From Sulfurihydrogenibium sp. YO3AOP1 (GTDB taxonomy: Bacteria; Aquificota; Aquificia; Aquificales; Hydrogenothermaceae): a stretch of 64,000 bases of DNA. The stretch lies in NCBI RefSeq assembly GCF_000020325.1, contig NC_010730.1:1075501-1139500 (forward strand). The letters run 5' to 3'. The translations under genes and the position numbers were made by a program. This document shows positions 38,112 to 45,873 of this stretch, one piece after another; position 1 is the stretch's first letter; the number at the start of each line of letters is the position of its first letter. A model generated the notes under the pieces. That model saw only the letters and a program-made list of their open reading frames with translations. It was not told where the DNA came from and made no database searches.

Positions 38112-39539
38112 TTAAACGTCAAAGTAAAGTTCAAATTCTTTTGGATGTGGAACTAATCTGATTGCATCTTGCTCTGCTTGTTTTGTTTCAATCCACATAT
38201 TGATAAAGTCTTTATCCATTACGCCACCTTTGAGTAAAAACTCGTTGTCTTCTTTTAATGCATCGATAGCTTCTTGGAGAGATCCTGGAGTTTGTGGAAC
38301 GTTTGCAAGCTCTTCTGGTGGTAATGAGTAGATATCTTTATCAAGAGGTTCGCCTGGATGGATTTTATTTTCAATACCATCAATAGCAGCCATCAATAAA
38401 GCTGTAAACGTTAAGTATGGGTTAGAAGATGCATCCGGGAATCTTACTTCAATTCTTTTAGCCTTTGGAGATGCTTCACCAACAGGAATTCTGATCGCAG
38501 CAGACCTGTTTCTTGCAGAGTATGCAAGTCTTACAGGAGCTTCAAATCCAGGTACTAATCTATGGTAAGAGTTTGTAGTTGGGTTAGAGAATGCACAAAT
38601 AGCTTTTGCATGTTTAATGATTCCACCAATAGCATAGAGAGCTATTTCTGATAATCCACCGTATCCATTACCAGCAAACAGGTTTTGTCCGTTGTTCCAG
38701 ATTGAGAAGTGGCAGTGCATACCGCTACCATTATCGCCTGCTAATGGTTTTGGCATAAATGTTACGAATTTTCCATATCTGTATCCAACGTTTCTAAGTA
38801 CATATTTGTATTTTAATATGTTATCACCTGAACCAATGATATCTGAAAATCTGAAGTTGATTTCTCCTTGTCCTGCTGTTGCTACTTCATGGTGTTCTCT
38901 TTCTACTGTAATACCTACTTCTTCAAGTGTTTTAACCATATCCATTCTTATATGATGAGTTTTGTCCAATGGAGAAACTGGGAAGTATCCTCTTTTATAA
39001 GGTATTTTATATCCAAGATTTGGGTTTTCTTCTCTTGCAGTATTCCACCATGCTTCTTCAGAATCTACTTGGTAGTAAGCATGGTTAGGTCCTGAGCTGA
39101 ATCTAATATCATCAAAAATAAAGAATTCTGCTTCTGGACCAAAGTAGGCTATATCACCAATACCTGAAGATCTCAAAAATTCAAGAGCTTTTTTAGCAAT
39201 TTGTCTTGTGTCTCTTGAGTATGGCTCTTTAGTTATTGGGTCAACAACATCGCAGATTAAAGATAAAGTTGGTTCTTCTATGAATGGGTCGATGAATGCT
39301 GTTTTTGGGTCTGGAATTAATAACATATCTGATTCTTGAATACCTTTCCAACCTCTTATTGATGAACCATCAAACGGAATTCCGTTTTCAAATGAATGGA
39401 GACCAAACTCATGAGTTGGGATTGTTAAATGTTGCCACTGACCAAATGGGTCTGAAAACTTAAAATCAATAAAGGCAATACCTTTTTCTGAAATTACACG
39501 CATCACATCATCTGGTGTTTGACATTGAATCATTGCCAT
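38112..39539 (-). CDS. glnA: Glutamine synthetase, type I
   Basis: Ammonia assimilation: glutamate, ammonia and ATP to glutamine. 475 residues, the dodecameric GSI size. Visible blocks are DFKFSDPFGQWQHLTIP, FDGSSIRGWKGIQESDM, the metal ligands in YFGPEAEFFIFDDI, KPLAGDNGSGMHCHFSIW, and RSAAIRIPVGEASPKAKRIE. A Tyr in DKDIYSLPPEE near residue 400 matches the adenylylation site of the regulated GSI-beta form. It follows glnB by 40 bases and ends in a strong terminator. NtrC-like sites lie upstream of glnB. Confidence 0.97.
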   Translation of the reverse strand: MAMIQCQTPDDVMRVISEKGIAFIDFKFSDPFGQWQHLTIPTHEFGLHSFENGIPFDGSSIRGWKGIQESDMLLIPDPKTAFIDPFIEEPTLSLICDVVDPITKEPYSRDTRQIAKKALEFLRSSGIGDIAYFGPEAEFFIFDDIRFSSGPNHAYYQVDSEEAWWNTAREENPNLGYKIPYKRGYFPVSPLDKTHHIRMDMVKTLEEVGITVEREHHEVATAGQGEINFRFSDIIGSGDNILKYKYVLRNVGYRYGKFVTFMPKPLAGDNGSGMHCHFSIWNNGQNLFAGNGYGGLSEIALYAIGGIIKHAKAICAFSNPTTNSYHRLVPGFEAPVRLAYSARNRSAAIRIPVGEASPKAKRIEVRFPDASSNPYLTFTALLMAAIDGIENKIHPGEPLDKDIYSLPPEELANVPQTPGSLQEAIDALKEDNEFLLKGGVMDKDFINMWIETKQAEQDAIRLVPHPKEFELYFDV

Positions 39540-39579
39540 TTTAAAAAACCTCCTTTATAAAAAATTAATTGTTTTTAGA

Positions 39580-39933
<354 letters not shown>

Positions 39934-39942
39934 TTATTATAA

Positions 39943-39957
39943 GAAAATTTCATGCCA
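39943..39957 (-). promoter_or_regulatory. Sigma-54-like -24/-12 promoter of glnBA
   Basis: Minus strand TGGCATG-AAAT-TTTC, against the consensus TGGCACG-N4-TTGC: the -24 box is good, while -12 has TTTC in place of TTGC. The predicted start would leave a leader of only about 14 bases. An overlapping TATAAT-like sequence is also present, so this call is tentative. Confidence 0.4.
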
Positions 39958-40019
39958 AATCTTTATTTCTTGATTTTACTAATACTTAAATATTTTAACA
40001 TTTTTAAAATCTATAGATA

Positions 40020-40038
40020 TTGCATATTTTCAGTGCAA
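40020..40038. promoter_or_regulatory. NtrC-like site 1
   Basis: TTGCATATTTTCAGTGCAA. On the minus strand this is TGCAC-N7-ATGCA, the 17-bp geometry of enterobacterial NtrC sites. It lies about 63 bases upstream of the -24 box. Confidence 0.6.
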
Positions 40039-40063
40039 TTTATTATTAATAAATTTAAAAATA

Positions 40064-40094
40064 TGATCCTTCGGACTAAAGTCCTCAGGATGAC
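40064..40094. repeat. Solitary hairpin module A inside the glnB control region
   Basis: GATCCTTCGGACTAAAGTCC followed by TCAGGATGACA, a perfect inner stem. It lies between NtrC-like sites 1 and 2. No partner module B is visible. Confidence 0.8.
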
Positions 40095-40148
40095 AAACAA
40101 CTAAAAACGTTATCTGAGGAATATCACTATTTTCAAACCTCTAATATA

Positions 40149-40167
40149 TTGCATATTTTAAGTGCAA
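40149..40167. promoter_or_regulatory. NtrC-like site 2
   Basis: TTGCATATTTTAAGTGCAA, differing from site 1 by one base. Confidence 0.6.
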
Positions 40168-40180
40168 CTCATATTTTATT

Positions 40181-40199
40181 TTGCATATTTATTGTGCAA
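40181..40199. promoter_or_regulatory. NtrC-like site 3
   Basis: TTGCATATTTATTGTGCAA, 32 bases (about three helical turns) from site 2, between the aldehyde dehydrogenase stop and glnB. Confidence 0.58.
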
Positions 40200-40210
40200 T
40201 AAATAAACAG

Positions 40211-41638
40211 TTAACCCAAATCAAAAGCTACAACCTTTATTTCTGTATAATCTTCTATTGCAAACTTTGGACCTTCCCTACCTATACCGCTTCCTTTAAC
40301 TCCACCATATGGCATATTATCAGCTCTAAACGTTGGAATATCGTTTATAATCACTCCACCAACATCTGCATTTTCTATCACTTTCCAAGCATTTTTTAGG
40401 TCGTTTGTAAACACTCCAACTTGTAAGCCATAATTTGTTTTATTGACAAGCTTTATAGCTTCATCTATATCTTTAAACCTTCTTACTGCAACAACAGGAG
40501 CAAAGGCTTCTTCATAGAAAAGTTTAGACTCTTCCGGCACTTCTGAAACTATTGTTGGTGGAATTATTGGTTTATCTTTTGATTGTATTCCTCCAAGTGA
40601 TATTTTACCGCCTTTCATAACTGCTTCATTAATCCAAGTTTCAATTCTATCAACTTCACTTATAGAGATTACAGGACCTACGTCTGTATCTTCTTCTAAA
40701 GGATTTCCATATTTTAACTTTGAAGCTTCTACTTTTAAAAGATGTTCAAATTCATCAGCTACACTTTCATGAACAAATACCCTTTGAACTGATATACAAA
40801 CCTGACCTGCTAACGCAAACCCTCCAAGAACTGATTTTTTAGCTGCAATTTCTAAATTTGCTGTTTTATCAACAATTACAGCTGAGTTTGACCCAAGCTC
40901 CATTACTATTTTTTTCAACCCTGCTTGTTTTGCTATTATTTCTCCAACTTTTAAGCTTCCTGTAAAAGAGACGACTCTAACATCTGGATGTGTAGTCATT
41001 GCTTGACCTACATCTGCAAATCCCGGTATAACAGAAACAGCCTCTTCCGGAACACCTGCTTCAAGGAAAAGTTGACAAAGCATTATTGGAGATAGTGGAG
41101 TTCTTTCACTTGGTTTTAATATAAACGGACAACCTGCTGCAATAGATGGTGCTATTTTATGTGCAGTAAGATTTACAGGAAAGTTAAAAGGAGTAATTGC
41201 AGAAACTATTCCGGCCGGGACTCTGTAATAAAATCCTTTCTTTCCTCTACCGTTTGGAGATGCATCAAAATGCACATACTCGCCATGAATTCTTTTTGCC
41301 TCTTCTGCTGAAAAAGTAATTGTATTTATAGCCCTATCTACTTCTATTCTTGCTTCTCGGATAGTTTTTCCTGTTTCTAAGGTTATAGTTCTTGCAAACT
41401 CTTCTTTTTTACTTTCTAAAAGATTGGCTATTTTTAACAAAATTTTATATTTTTCATAAGCTGTAAGTTTTTTTAGTTTTTCAAGACCTATTTTAGCTTT
41501 TTCTATAGCCTGATAAACATCTTCAGGAGAACCCTTTACAGCCTCACCTATTTTTTCTTGGTTGTAAGGAAAAATTACATCGATAATCTCATCCTTCCAA
41601 ACCTCCTTGCCGCCAATTATCATCGGTAGCTTAATCAT
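40211..41638 (-). CDS. NAD(P)-dependent aldehyde dehydrogenase (lactaldehyde / non-phosphorylating GAPDH type)
   Basis: 475 residues. The ATG at 41638 behind GGAGGTG is preferred; an upstream open stretch to 41860 runs into a repeat element and is not coding. Cofactor-binding VSAITPFNFPVNLTAHKIAP and VVSFTGSLKVGEIIA, the catalytic Glu in VMELGSNSAVIVD and catalytic Cys in ALAGQVCISVQRV are visible. The family resembles archaeal lactaldehyde dehydrogenase and non-phosphorylating glyceraldehyde-3-phosphate dehydrogenase; substrate is not determined by sequence. It precedes the glnB control region, and read-through into glnBA is possible since no terminator is obvious. Confidence 0.88.
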   Translation of the reverse strand: MIKLPMIIGGKEVWKDEIIDVIFPYNQEKIGEAVKGSPEDVYQAIEKAKIGLEKLKKLTAYEKYKILLKIANLLESKKEEFARTITLETGKTIREARIEVDRAINTITFSAEEAKRIHGEYVHFDASPNGRGKKGFYYRVPAGIVSAITPFNFPVNLTAHKIAPSIAAGCPFILKPSERTPLSPIMLCQLFLEAGVPEEAVSVIPGFADVGQAMTTHPDVRVVSFTGSLKVGEIIAKQAGLKKIVMELGSNSAVIVDKTANLEIAAKKSVLGGFALAGQVCISVQRVFVHESVADEFEHLLKVEASKLKYGNPLEEDTDVGPVISISEVDRIETWINEAVMKGGKISLGGIQSKDKPIIPPTIVSEVPEESKLFYEEAFAPVVAVRRFKDIDEAIKLVNKTNYGLQVGVFTNDLKNAWKVIENADVGGVIINDIPTFRADNMPYGGVKGSGIGREGPKFAIEDYTEIKVVAFDLG

Positions 41639-41746
41639 AGATACACCTCCGAATATAATTAAAAAGAATTTTAACATAATAGTAAGATTTGAGAGAATGA
41701 TTGTGTAAGCTATTTTATTTTCGGAAATATGTAATAGCTGAAAATA

Positions 41747-41943
41747 ATACGCAGGTGAGAAATTAGTGATTTTTATAGAGTTTAAAAAGGAGATCCTTCG
41801 GACTAAAGTCCTCAGGATGAAAAATAAAGTGGAGAAGCGGAAGAGTAGGGGGCGATTCATGAATCGCCCTTACGAAAGTGAAGTTATCATTCTGAAGCCG
41901 GCGAAGAATCTCCTACTTTTATTGAATTTCTCATCCGACATAT
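41747..41943. repeat. MITE-like element, type 1, complete
   Basis: The left end is ATACGCAGGTGAGAAATT (41747-41764) and the inverted right end is AATTTCTCATCCGACATAT (41925-41943). Module A is at 41789-41820, the palindrome GGGCGATTCATGAATCGCCC at 41850-41869, and module B variant at 41885-41913. It lies between the aldehyde dehydrogenase and cydB. A flanking direct repeat is not convincing here. Confidence 0.85.
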
Positions 41944-41982
41944 GCAATATCATTTAGAAATAGTTTGTATTTCAAGAGGAAC

Positions 41983-42007
41983 CCCCACCAGCTTAAAACT
42001 GGCAGGG
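41983..42007 (-). terminator. Hairpin after cydB
   Basis: Interrupted stem CCC-CCAG / CTGG-GGG around an AT-rich loop, 10 bases past the cydB stop. No T tract follows, so it is only a possible terminator or a 3' stabilising hairpin. Confidence 0.4.
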
Positions 42008-42016
42008 ATTTAGATA

Positions 42017-43054
42017 TTAATGATAGTAGCTTGTGTCTCCTTTTACTTTTCCAGCAAAAACTTTATATGCATATCTTGTGTAGTAAATAACCAATGGCAT
42101 AAAGATAATTGTGACGATTAACATAACTTTTAATGTTAATTCTGAAGATGAAGAATTAAACACAGTTAAGCTATATTCAGGATTGATTGTTGACCTTATA
42201 AATACCGGGAATGATGCAAGAGCAACGTTTAAAACTGTAGCTCCACTTAACACGCTTGATACAAAAACCATCTTTTCATACTTACCAGATTTTAAAAATT
42301 TTAAGTACACAATCCATGAAATTAACATTATAGCAGGAACGATAAAGAAGATTGGATATTTTAAATAGTTTTCATACAAATATGGAGCTTGGATTAAAGC
42401 TAATACGTTTGTTAAGATAACTGCAGCCAGGTATCCAAAGGCACTTATAACAGCATATTTTTTAGCCATTTCAAAAACTGAGCCTTCTGTTTTTCTAAGT
42501 AAATATGCAGCTCCATGCATTGCAAACATAAATAAACCAACAAGTCCCATTGCAAGTGGTACAGGTCTTAAAAGTGTGAAAAAATCTCCTAAGTATGCAC
42601 CATCTTTATCAATAGGAACGCCTACAACTGCATTACCTACCGCAACACCAAAAAGAATGGCCGGAAGAACATTGCCAATCCAGTAGATAAAATCAAAAGT
42701 CCTTCTCCAAGTTAAAGATTCGGATTTGTTTCTGTATTCAAATGCAATGGCTCTACCAATTAAAGCCCAAAGAACCAATAAAATTGCAATATAGAAGCCG
42801 GAAAAAGAAGCAGCATAAACAGCTGGAAATGCTGCAAAAAGCATACCTCCACCGGCTATAAGCCATACTTCATTACCATCCCAAACAGGTGCAATTACGT
42901 TGTATAAAACGTTTCTATCTTCTTCATTTTTCATAAAAATCATAGGAAAGCCTGTCCCAAGGTCAAAACCATCGGTAACTGCATACCCTATCAAAAATAT
43001 ACCTCCTAAAACAAACCATAAGCCTTGAAGTGTAAAAAGCTCCATTGGTAGCAT
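42017..43054 (-). CDS. cydB: Cytochrome bd quinol oxidase subunit II
   Basis: Membrane subunit of the high-affinity terminal oxidase, 345 residues with about eight hydrophobic helices. The N-terminal WFVLGGIFLIGYAVTDGFDL and the block APVWDGNEVWLIAGGGMLFA are diagnostic. The ATG at 43054 has GGAGGTG six bases before it; a GTG nine bases earlier is less likely. It follows cydA with the ribosome site inside the cydA end (AAGGAGGTGTTTAATATG). Ends in SYYH. With cydA it allows respiration at very low oxygen, fitting a microaerophile. Confidence 0.95.
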   Translation of the reverse strand: MLPMELFTLQGLWFVLGGIFLIGYAVTDGFDLGTGFPMIFMKNEEDRNVLYNVIAPVWDGNEVWLIAGGGMLFAAFPAVYAASFSGFYIAILLVLWALIGRAIAFEYRNKSESLTWRRTFDFIYWIGNVLPAILFGVAVGNAVVGVPIDKDGAYLGDFFTLLRPVPLAMGLVGLFMFAMHGAAYLLRKTEGSVFEMAKKYAVISAFGYLAAVILTNVLALIQAPYLYENYLKYPIFFIVPAIMLISWIVYLKFLKSGKYEKMVFVSSVLSGATVLNVALASFPVFIRSTINPEYSLTVFNSSSSELTLKVMLIVTIIFMPLVIYYTRYAYKVFAGKVKGDTSYYH

Positions 43055-43055
43055 A

Positions 43056-44591
43056 TTAAACACCTCCTTTTGTATCTTTTGAATACATTCCTACTTGAAC
43101 AGTACTTGGTCCAGTTTCATAATCAACTACAATGTCTTTTTCAGCATACTCTTGAACTGATTTTTTCATAGCTTTTACATAGACAATAACAATGCCTGTA
43201 TAAATTAAGATAAATGTAATTACTGAGAACAACACATTAGCAGAAGTATTAAAGTAAGTTACACCATCAGCTGTTTTTAACATTCCTTGAACTAACCATG
43301 GCTGACGACCGACTTCAGCTGTAAACCAACCAAGCTCTGATGCTATAAATGGAAGTGGTATTGAGTAAAGAACTGTTTTTAAGAATGCTGTATTTTGATA
43401 AATAGTTCCTTTTTTGAGCAAGTATAGACCCCATAGAGAGATAAACACAAATAAGAAGCCTAAACCAATCATAAAGTGGAAAGATTGGAACACTACGTTA
43501 ACACTTGGTAAATCTGCATGAGAAATATTATAAGCCTTTGTATATGCTTTGTATTCTGCTAACTGTTGCTTTAACTCTGGAGTTGGATTTACAGCATATT
43601 GTTTTTCTAACTCTGCTACTTTTGATTCATAATCTTTTGCTTTTTGCTGATATTCTTTAACAAGGTCGTTAATTCCTTTTACTTCTGCGTTGAAATCATG
43701 GTATGATAAGAATGAAGCCATACCTGGAATAGCTATAGGTGCATAAGTTTTTTGTTCTTTTTGATCCACCCAACCGATAGGTATAACAGGAGCTCCTTTT
43801 TCAGTATTCCAAATACCCTCTGCCATAGCAAGCTTTAATGGTTGATATTTTGCTACATAATAACCATGAATATCACCAAATATGATAGCTAACACTGATA
43901 CTATTGAAGTATAGATTAAAGCTGCTTTCATACCTAATTTTGCCATCTCAACATGTTTTCTTTTGAGTAAGAAGTATGCCAATACACCCAAGACAAAAAA
44001 TCCTGCTGTAATTTGACCGCCGTTAACTGTGTGAAGAAATCTTATTATTGTTGTGTGATTTAAAACTGCAGCCCAGAAATCTGTAAGCTCTGCTCTAATT
44101 CCTTGTTGAGTTTCAACGATTTTATAACCAGCAGGTGTTTGCATCCAAGAGTTAGCAATTAAAATCCATAATCCAGAAAGATTGCTACCAAGAGCTACCA
44201 TCCATGCTGAAAATGTGTGCATAGCTTCCGATATTCTTCCTCTACCGAATAAGAAAATACCCATAAATGTAGATTCTAAGAAGAATGCCATCAAACCTTC
44301 AATAGCCAATGGTGAACCAAAGATATCACCCACAAATTTTGAATACTGGAACCAGTTAGTACCAAATTCAAATTCCATCGTTAAACCAGTTGCTACACCC
44401 GCGGCAAAGTTGATAGCAAAAAGCTTCATCAAGAACATAGAGAGCTCGTCATACAATGGATTTTTGGTTTTTAGATAAAGAGTTTTGATGATGGCGATGA
44501 ACACAGACAAACCGAGCGTTAATGGAACGAAGATGAAGTGCACGAAGGCTGTGAACGCAAACTGAAATCTGGACAAAGCTAACAAGTCCAT
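43056..44591 (-). CDS. cydA: Cytochrome bd quinol oxidase subunit I
   Basis: Heme-bearing subunit, 511 residues. It starts LLALSRFQFAFTAFVHFIF with the conserved helix I His, then LTMEFEFGTNWFQYSKFVGD, EGLMAFFLESTFMGIFLFG, NSWMQTPAGYKI, the quinol-loop region near 290-350 rich in Lys/Glu (EYQQKAKDYESKVAELEKQY), and ELGWFTAEVGRQPWLVQGML. The extended charged loop resembles the long Q-loop type. The ATG has GGAGG upstream. A palindromic motif GTTAATATTTATTAAC lies 31 bases before it. Confidence 0.96.
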   Translation of the reverse strand: MDLLALSRFQFAFTAFVHFIFVPLTLGLSVFIAIIKTLYLKTKNPLYDELSMFLMKLFAINFAAGVATGLTMEFEFGTNWFQYSKFVGDIFGSPLAIEGLMAFFLESTFMGIFLFGRGRISEAMHTFSAWMVALGSNLSGLWILIANSWMQTPAGYKIVETQQGIRAELTDFWAAVLNHTTIIRFLHTVNGGQITAGFFVLGVLAYFLLKRKHVEMAKLGMKAALIYTSIVSVLAIIFGDIHGYYVAKYQPLKLAMAEGIWNTEKGAPVIPIGWVDQKEQKTYAPIAIPGMASFLSYHDFNAEVKGINDLVKEYQQKAKDYESKVAELEKQYAVNPTPELKQQLAEYKAYTKAYNISHADLPSVNVVFQSFHFMIGLGFLFVFISLWGLYLLKKGTIYQNTAFLKTVLYSIPLPFIASELGWFTAEVGRQPWLVQGMLKTADGVTYFNTSANVLFSVITFILIYTGIVIVYVKAMKKSVQEYAEKDIVVDYETGPSTVQVGMYSKDTKGGV

Positions 44592-44621
44592 AGCTAAAAC
44601 CTCCTATTAATATATAAGTTA

Positions 44622-44637
44622 GTTAATATTTATTAAC
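44622..44637. promoter_or_regulatory. Palindromic operator candidate before cydA
   Basis: GTTAATATTTATTAAC, perfect 7-base arms, 31 bases upstream of the cydA ATG. Related to the motifs at 44763 and 44973. Confidence 0.5.
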
Positions 44638-44686
44638 TTTTCTCAATAAAACACTATGATAAAAATCATTGAAATTGAAGGATTAT

Positions 44687-44708
44687 TTAGTAAGTAAGCA
44701 TTTACTAA
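44687..44708. promoter_or_regulatory. Related inverted repeat in the cydA upstream region
   Basis: TTAGTAA-N8-TTACTAA; its right half (ATTTACTAAC) resembles the cydA operator candidate. Confidence 0.4.
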
Positions 44709-44751
44709 CTTTGAAATGTAATTATGACGTAAATCATTTTTAAAAAGAAAT

Positions 44752-44780
44752 GGATGTAATAAGTTAGTATTTATTAACCT
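44752..44780. repeat. Left direct repeat flanking a type-1 MITE-like element (includes operator copy)
   Basis: 29 bases nearly identical to 44961-44990 (two substitutions and one gap). It contains GTTAGTATTTATTAAC at 44763-44778. Confidence 0.8.
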
Positions 44781-44960
44781 ATACCTTGGGTGAGAAATTA
44801 GTGGTTTTTATAGAATTTAAAAAGGAGATCCTTCGGACTTACGTCCTCAGGATGACAGCGAAAGACTGATTGATAAACATTAAAGGAAGGATAACATAAG
44901 ATGTCATTCTGAGCGAAGCGAAGAATCTCCTACTTTTACTGAATTTCTCACCTGACGTAT
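44781..44960. repeat. MITE-like element, type 1, complete, with long direct repeats
   Basis: 180 bp. The left end is ATACCTTGGGTGAGAAATT (44781-44799) and the right end AATTTCTCACCTGACGTAT (44942-44960). Module A is at 44823-44856 and module B at 44902-44930. It is flanked by direct repeats of 29-30 bp. Confidence 0.88.
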
Positions 44961-44990
44961 GAATATAATAAAGTTAGTATTTATTAACCT
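44961..44990. repeat. Right direct repeat, with operator candidate before the NifX-like gene
   Basis: Matches 44752-44780. The motif GTTAGTATTTATTAAC (44973-44988) lies 21 bases upstream of the NifX-like ATG. Confidence 0.8.
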
Positions 44991-45009
44991 ATTTTTGAAG
45001 GAGAGAAAA

Positions 45010-45474
45010 ATGATAGCATTAGACTTAAACCAAAGCAAAGAAAACCAAGGAAAATACAATGGTTATGTGGCAATCCCTATTAAAGCTCCACGAGAAAACC
45101 AACCAATCAAGATTTCTCCAGCATTTGGAAAAGTTAAATTTTTTGCATTATACGACAAAAACTCAAAGAAAATTGAAATTGTAGAAAATCCAGCAGATAA
45201 TGGCGGTGAAGTGGTTAGATTTCTAAACAGCCTTGGTATAAAAGAATTAATTACCCTTCATATGGGAAAAGGTGCATACAATATAGCTTTGGCTTGTGGG
45301 ATGAAAATCTATTTTGCTAAAGATGATAAACAAACTTTAGATGAAGTGATAGCTAAATTTGAATCAAATCAACTTCCATTAATTACAGAAGAGAATTTTG
45401 AACTTTTATCACAATTTGGTTGTGGCAGTCATGACCATCACCACCATGAACATCATGACCATCACCATGATTGA
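45010..45474 (+). CDS. NifX/NifB-type dinitrogenase cofactor domain protein with His-rich tail
   Basis: 154 residues; the ATG at 45010 behind GGAG is preferred over one 51 bases upstream that lies in the repeat. The domain is the small Nif-Mo-Co/NifX fold (YVAIPIKAPRENQ, ISPAFGKVKFFALYD, EVVRFLNSLGIKELITLHMG, GACK-like KGAYNIALACGMKIYFA). The last 20 residues are a metal-binding tail (GCGSHDHHHHEHHDHHHD). Stand-alone members are common outside nitrogen fixation and are often linked to metal handling. It shares the operator-like motif with cydAB. Function inferred only. Confidence 0.8.
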   Translation: MIALDLNQSKENQGKYNGYVAIPIKAPRENQPIKISPAFGKVKFFALYDKNSKKIEIVENPADNGGEVVRFLNSLGIKELITLHMGKGAYNIALACGMKIYFAKDDKQTLDEVIAKFESNQLPLITEENFELLSQFGCGSHDHHHHEHHDHHHD

Positions 45475-45873
45475 TTTTTAATGATTAAGCACACCAAATA
45501 AGAAATTCAGAATATAAGAAGTTCAGAATAAGGGAATTCGTTGCCATTTATAGATAACAAACAGATTTTGATTATCAAGCATTAGATGAGGGATAATCTA
45601 CTTAGCCATCCTAGCAAATGGGAGAAATTTCATGCTTTTTTTTGAAGTTCTCACTGAGGCTGTTCCAAAAATCTGCATCGTTATTCTGAGCGTTAGCGAA
45701 GAATCTCCTGCTTTTATGAATTTCTAACTCGACATATTTAAATATCAATGAATAATTCTCTATCTCTTTTTCATTATGAACGTAAGTTGAAAATCCAATA
45801 ATTTTCAATTTCTCACCCTAAGGGTATGGTATATAATATTTAAGAAACATAAAACTTTGCAGGAGCTTGAAAA
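45475..45873. repeat. Chimeric MITE-like remnants
   Basis: Type-1 start fragment (GGGAGAAATTTCATGC near 45620), a type-2 start GAGGCTGTTCCAAAAATC (45656-45673), module B variant (TTATTCTGAGCGTTAGCG, 45680-45708), and type-1 end TTTCTAACTCGACATAT near 45721-45737. A second type-1 end fragment (CAATTTCTCACCC) lies near 45809-45821. No gene is visible. Confidence 0.65.

Noticed and set aside
41639-41860. N-terminal extension of the aldehyde dehydrogenase to 41860
   Set aside because: The extension runs into a type-1 repeat element. A clear GGAGGTG ribosome site precedes the ATG at 41638, which matches the family's usual start.
41718-41972. Long direct repeats around the type-1 element at 41747-41943
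   Set aside because: Only short blocks such as ATATG-AATA align; the match is too weak to claim a duplication, unlike the two other complete type-1 copies.
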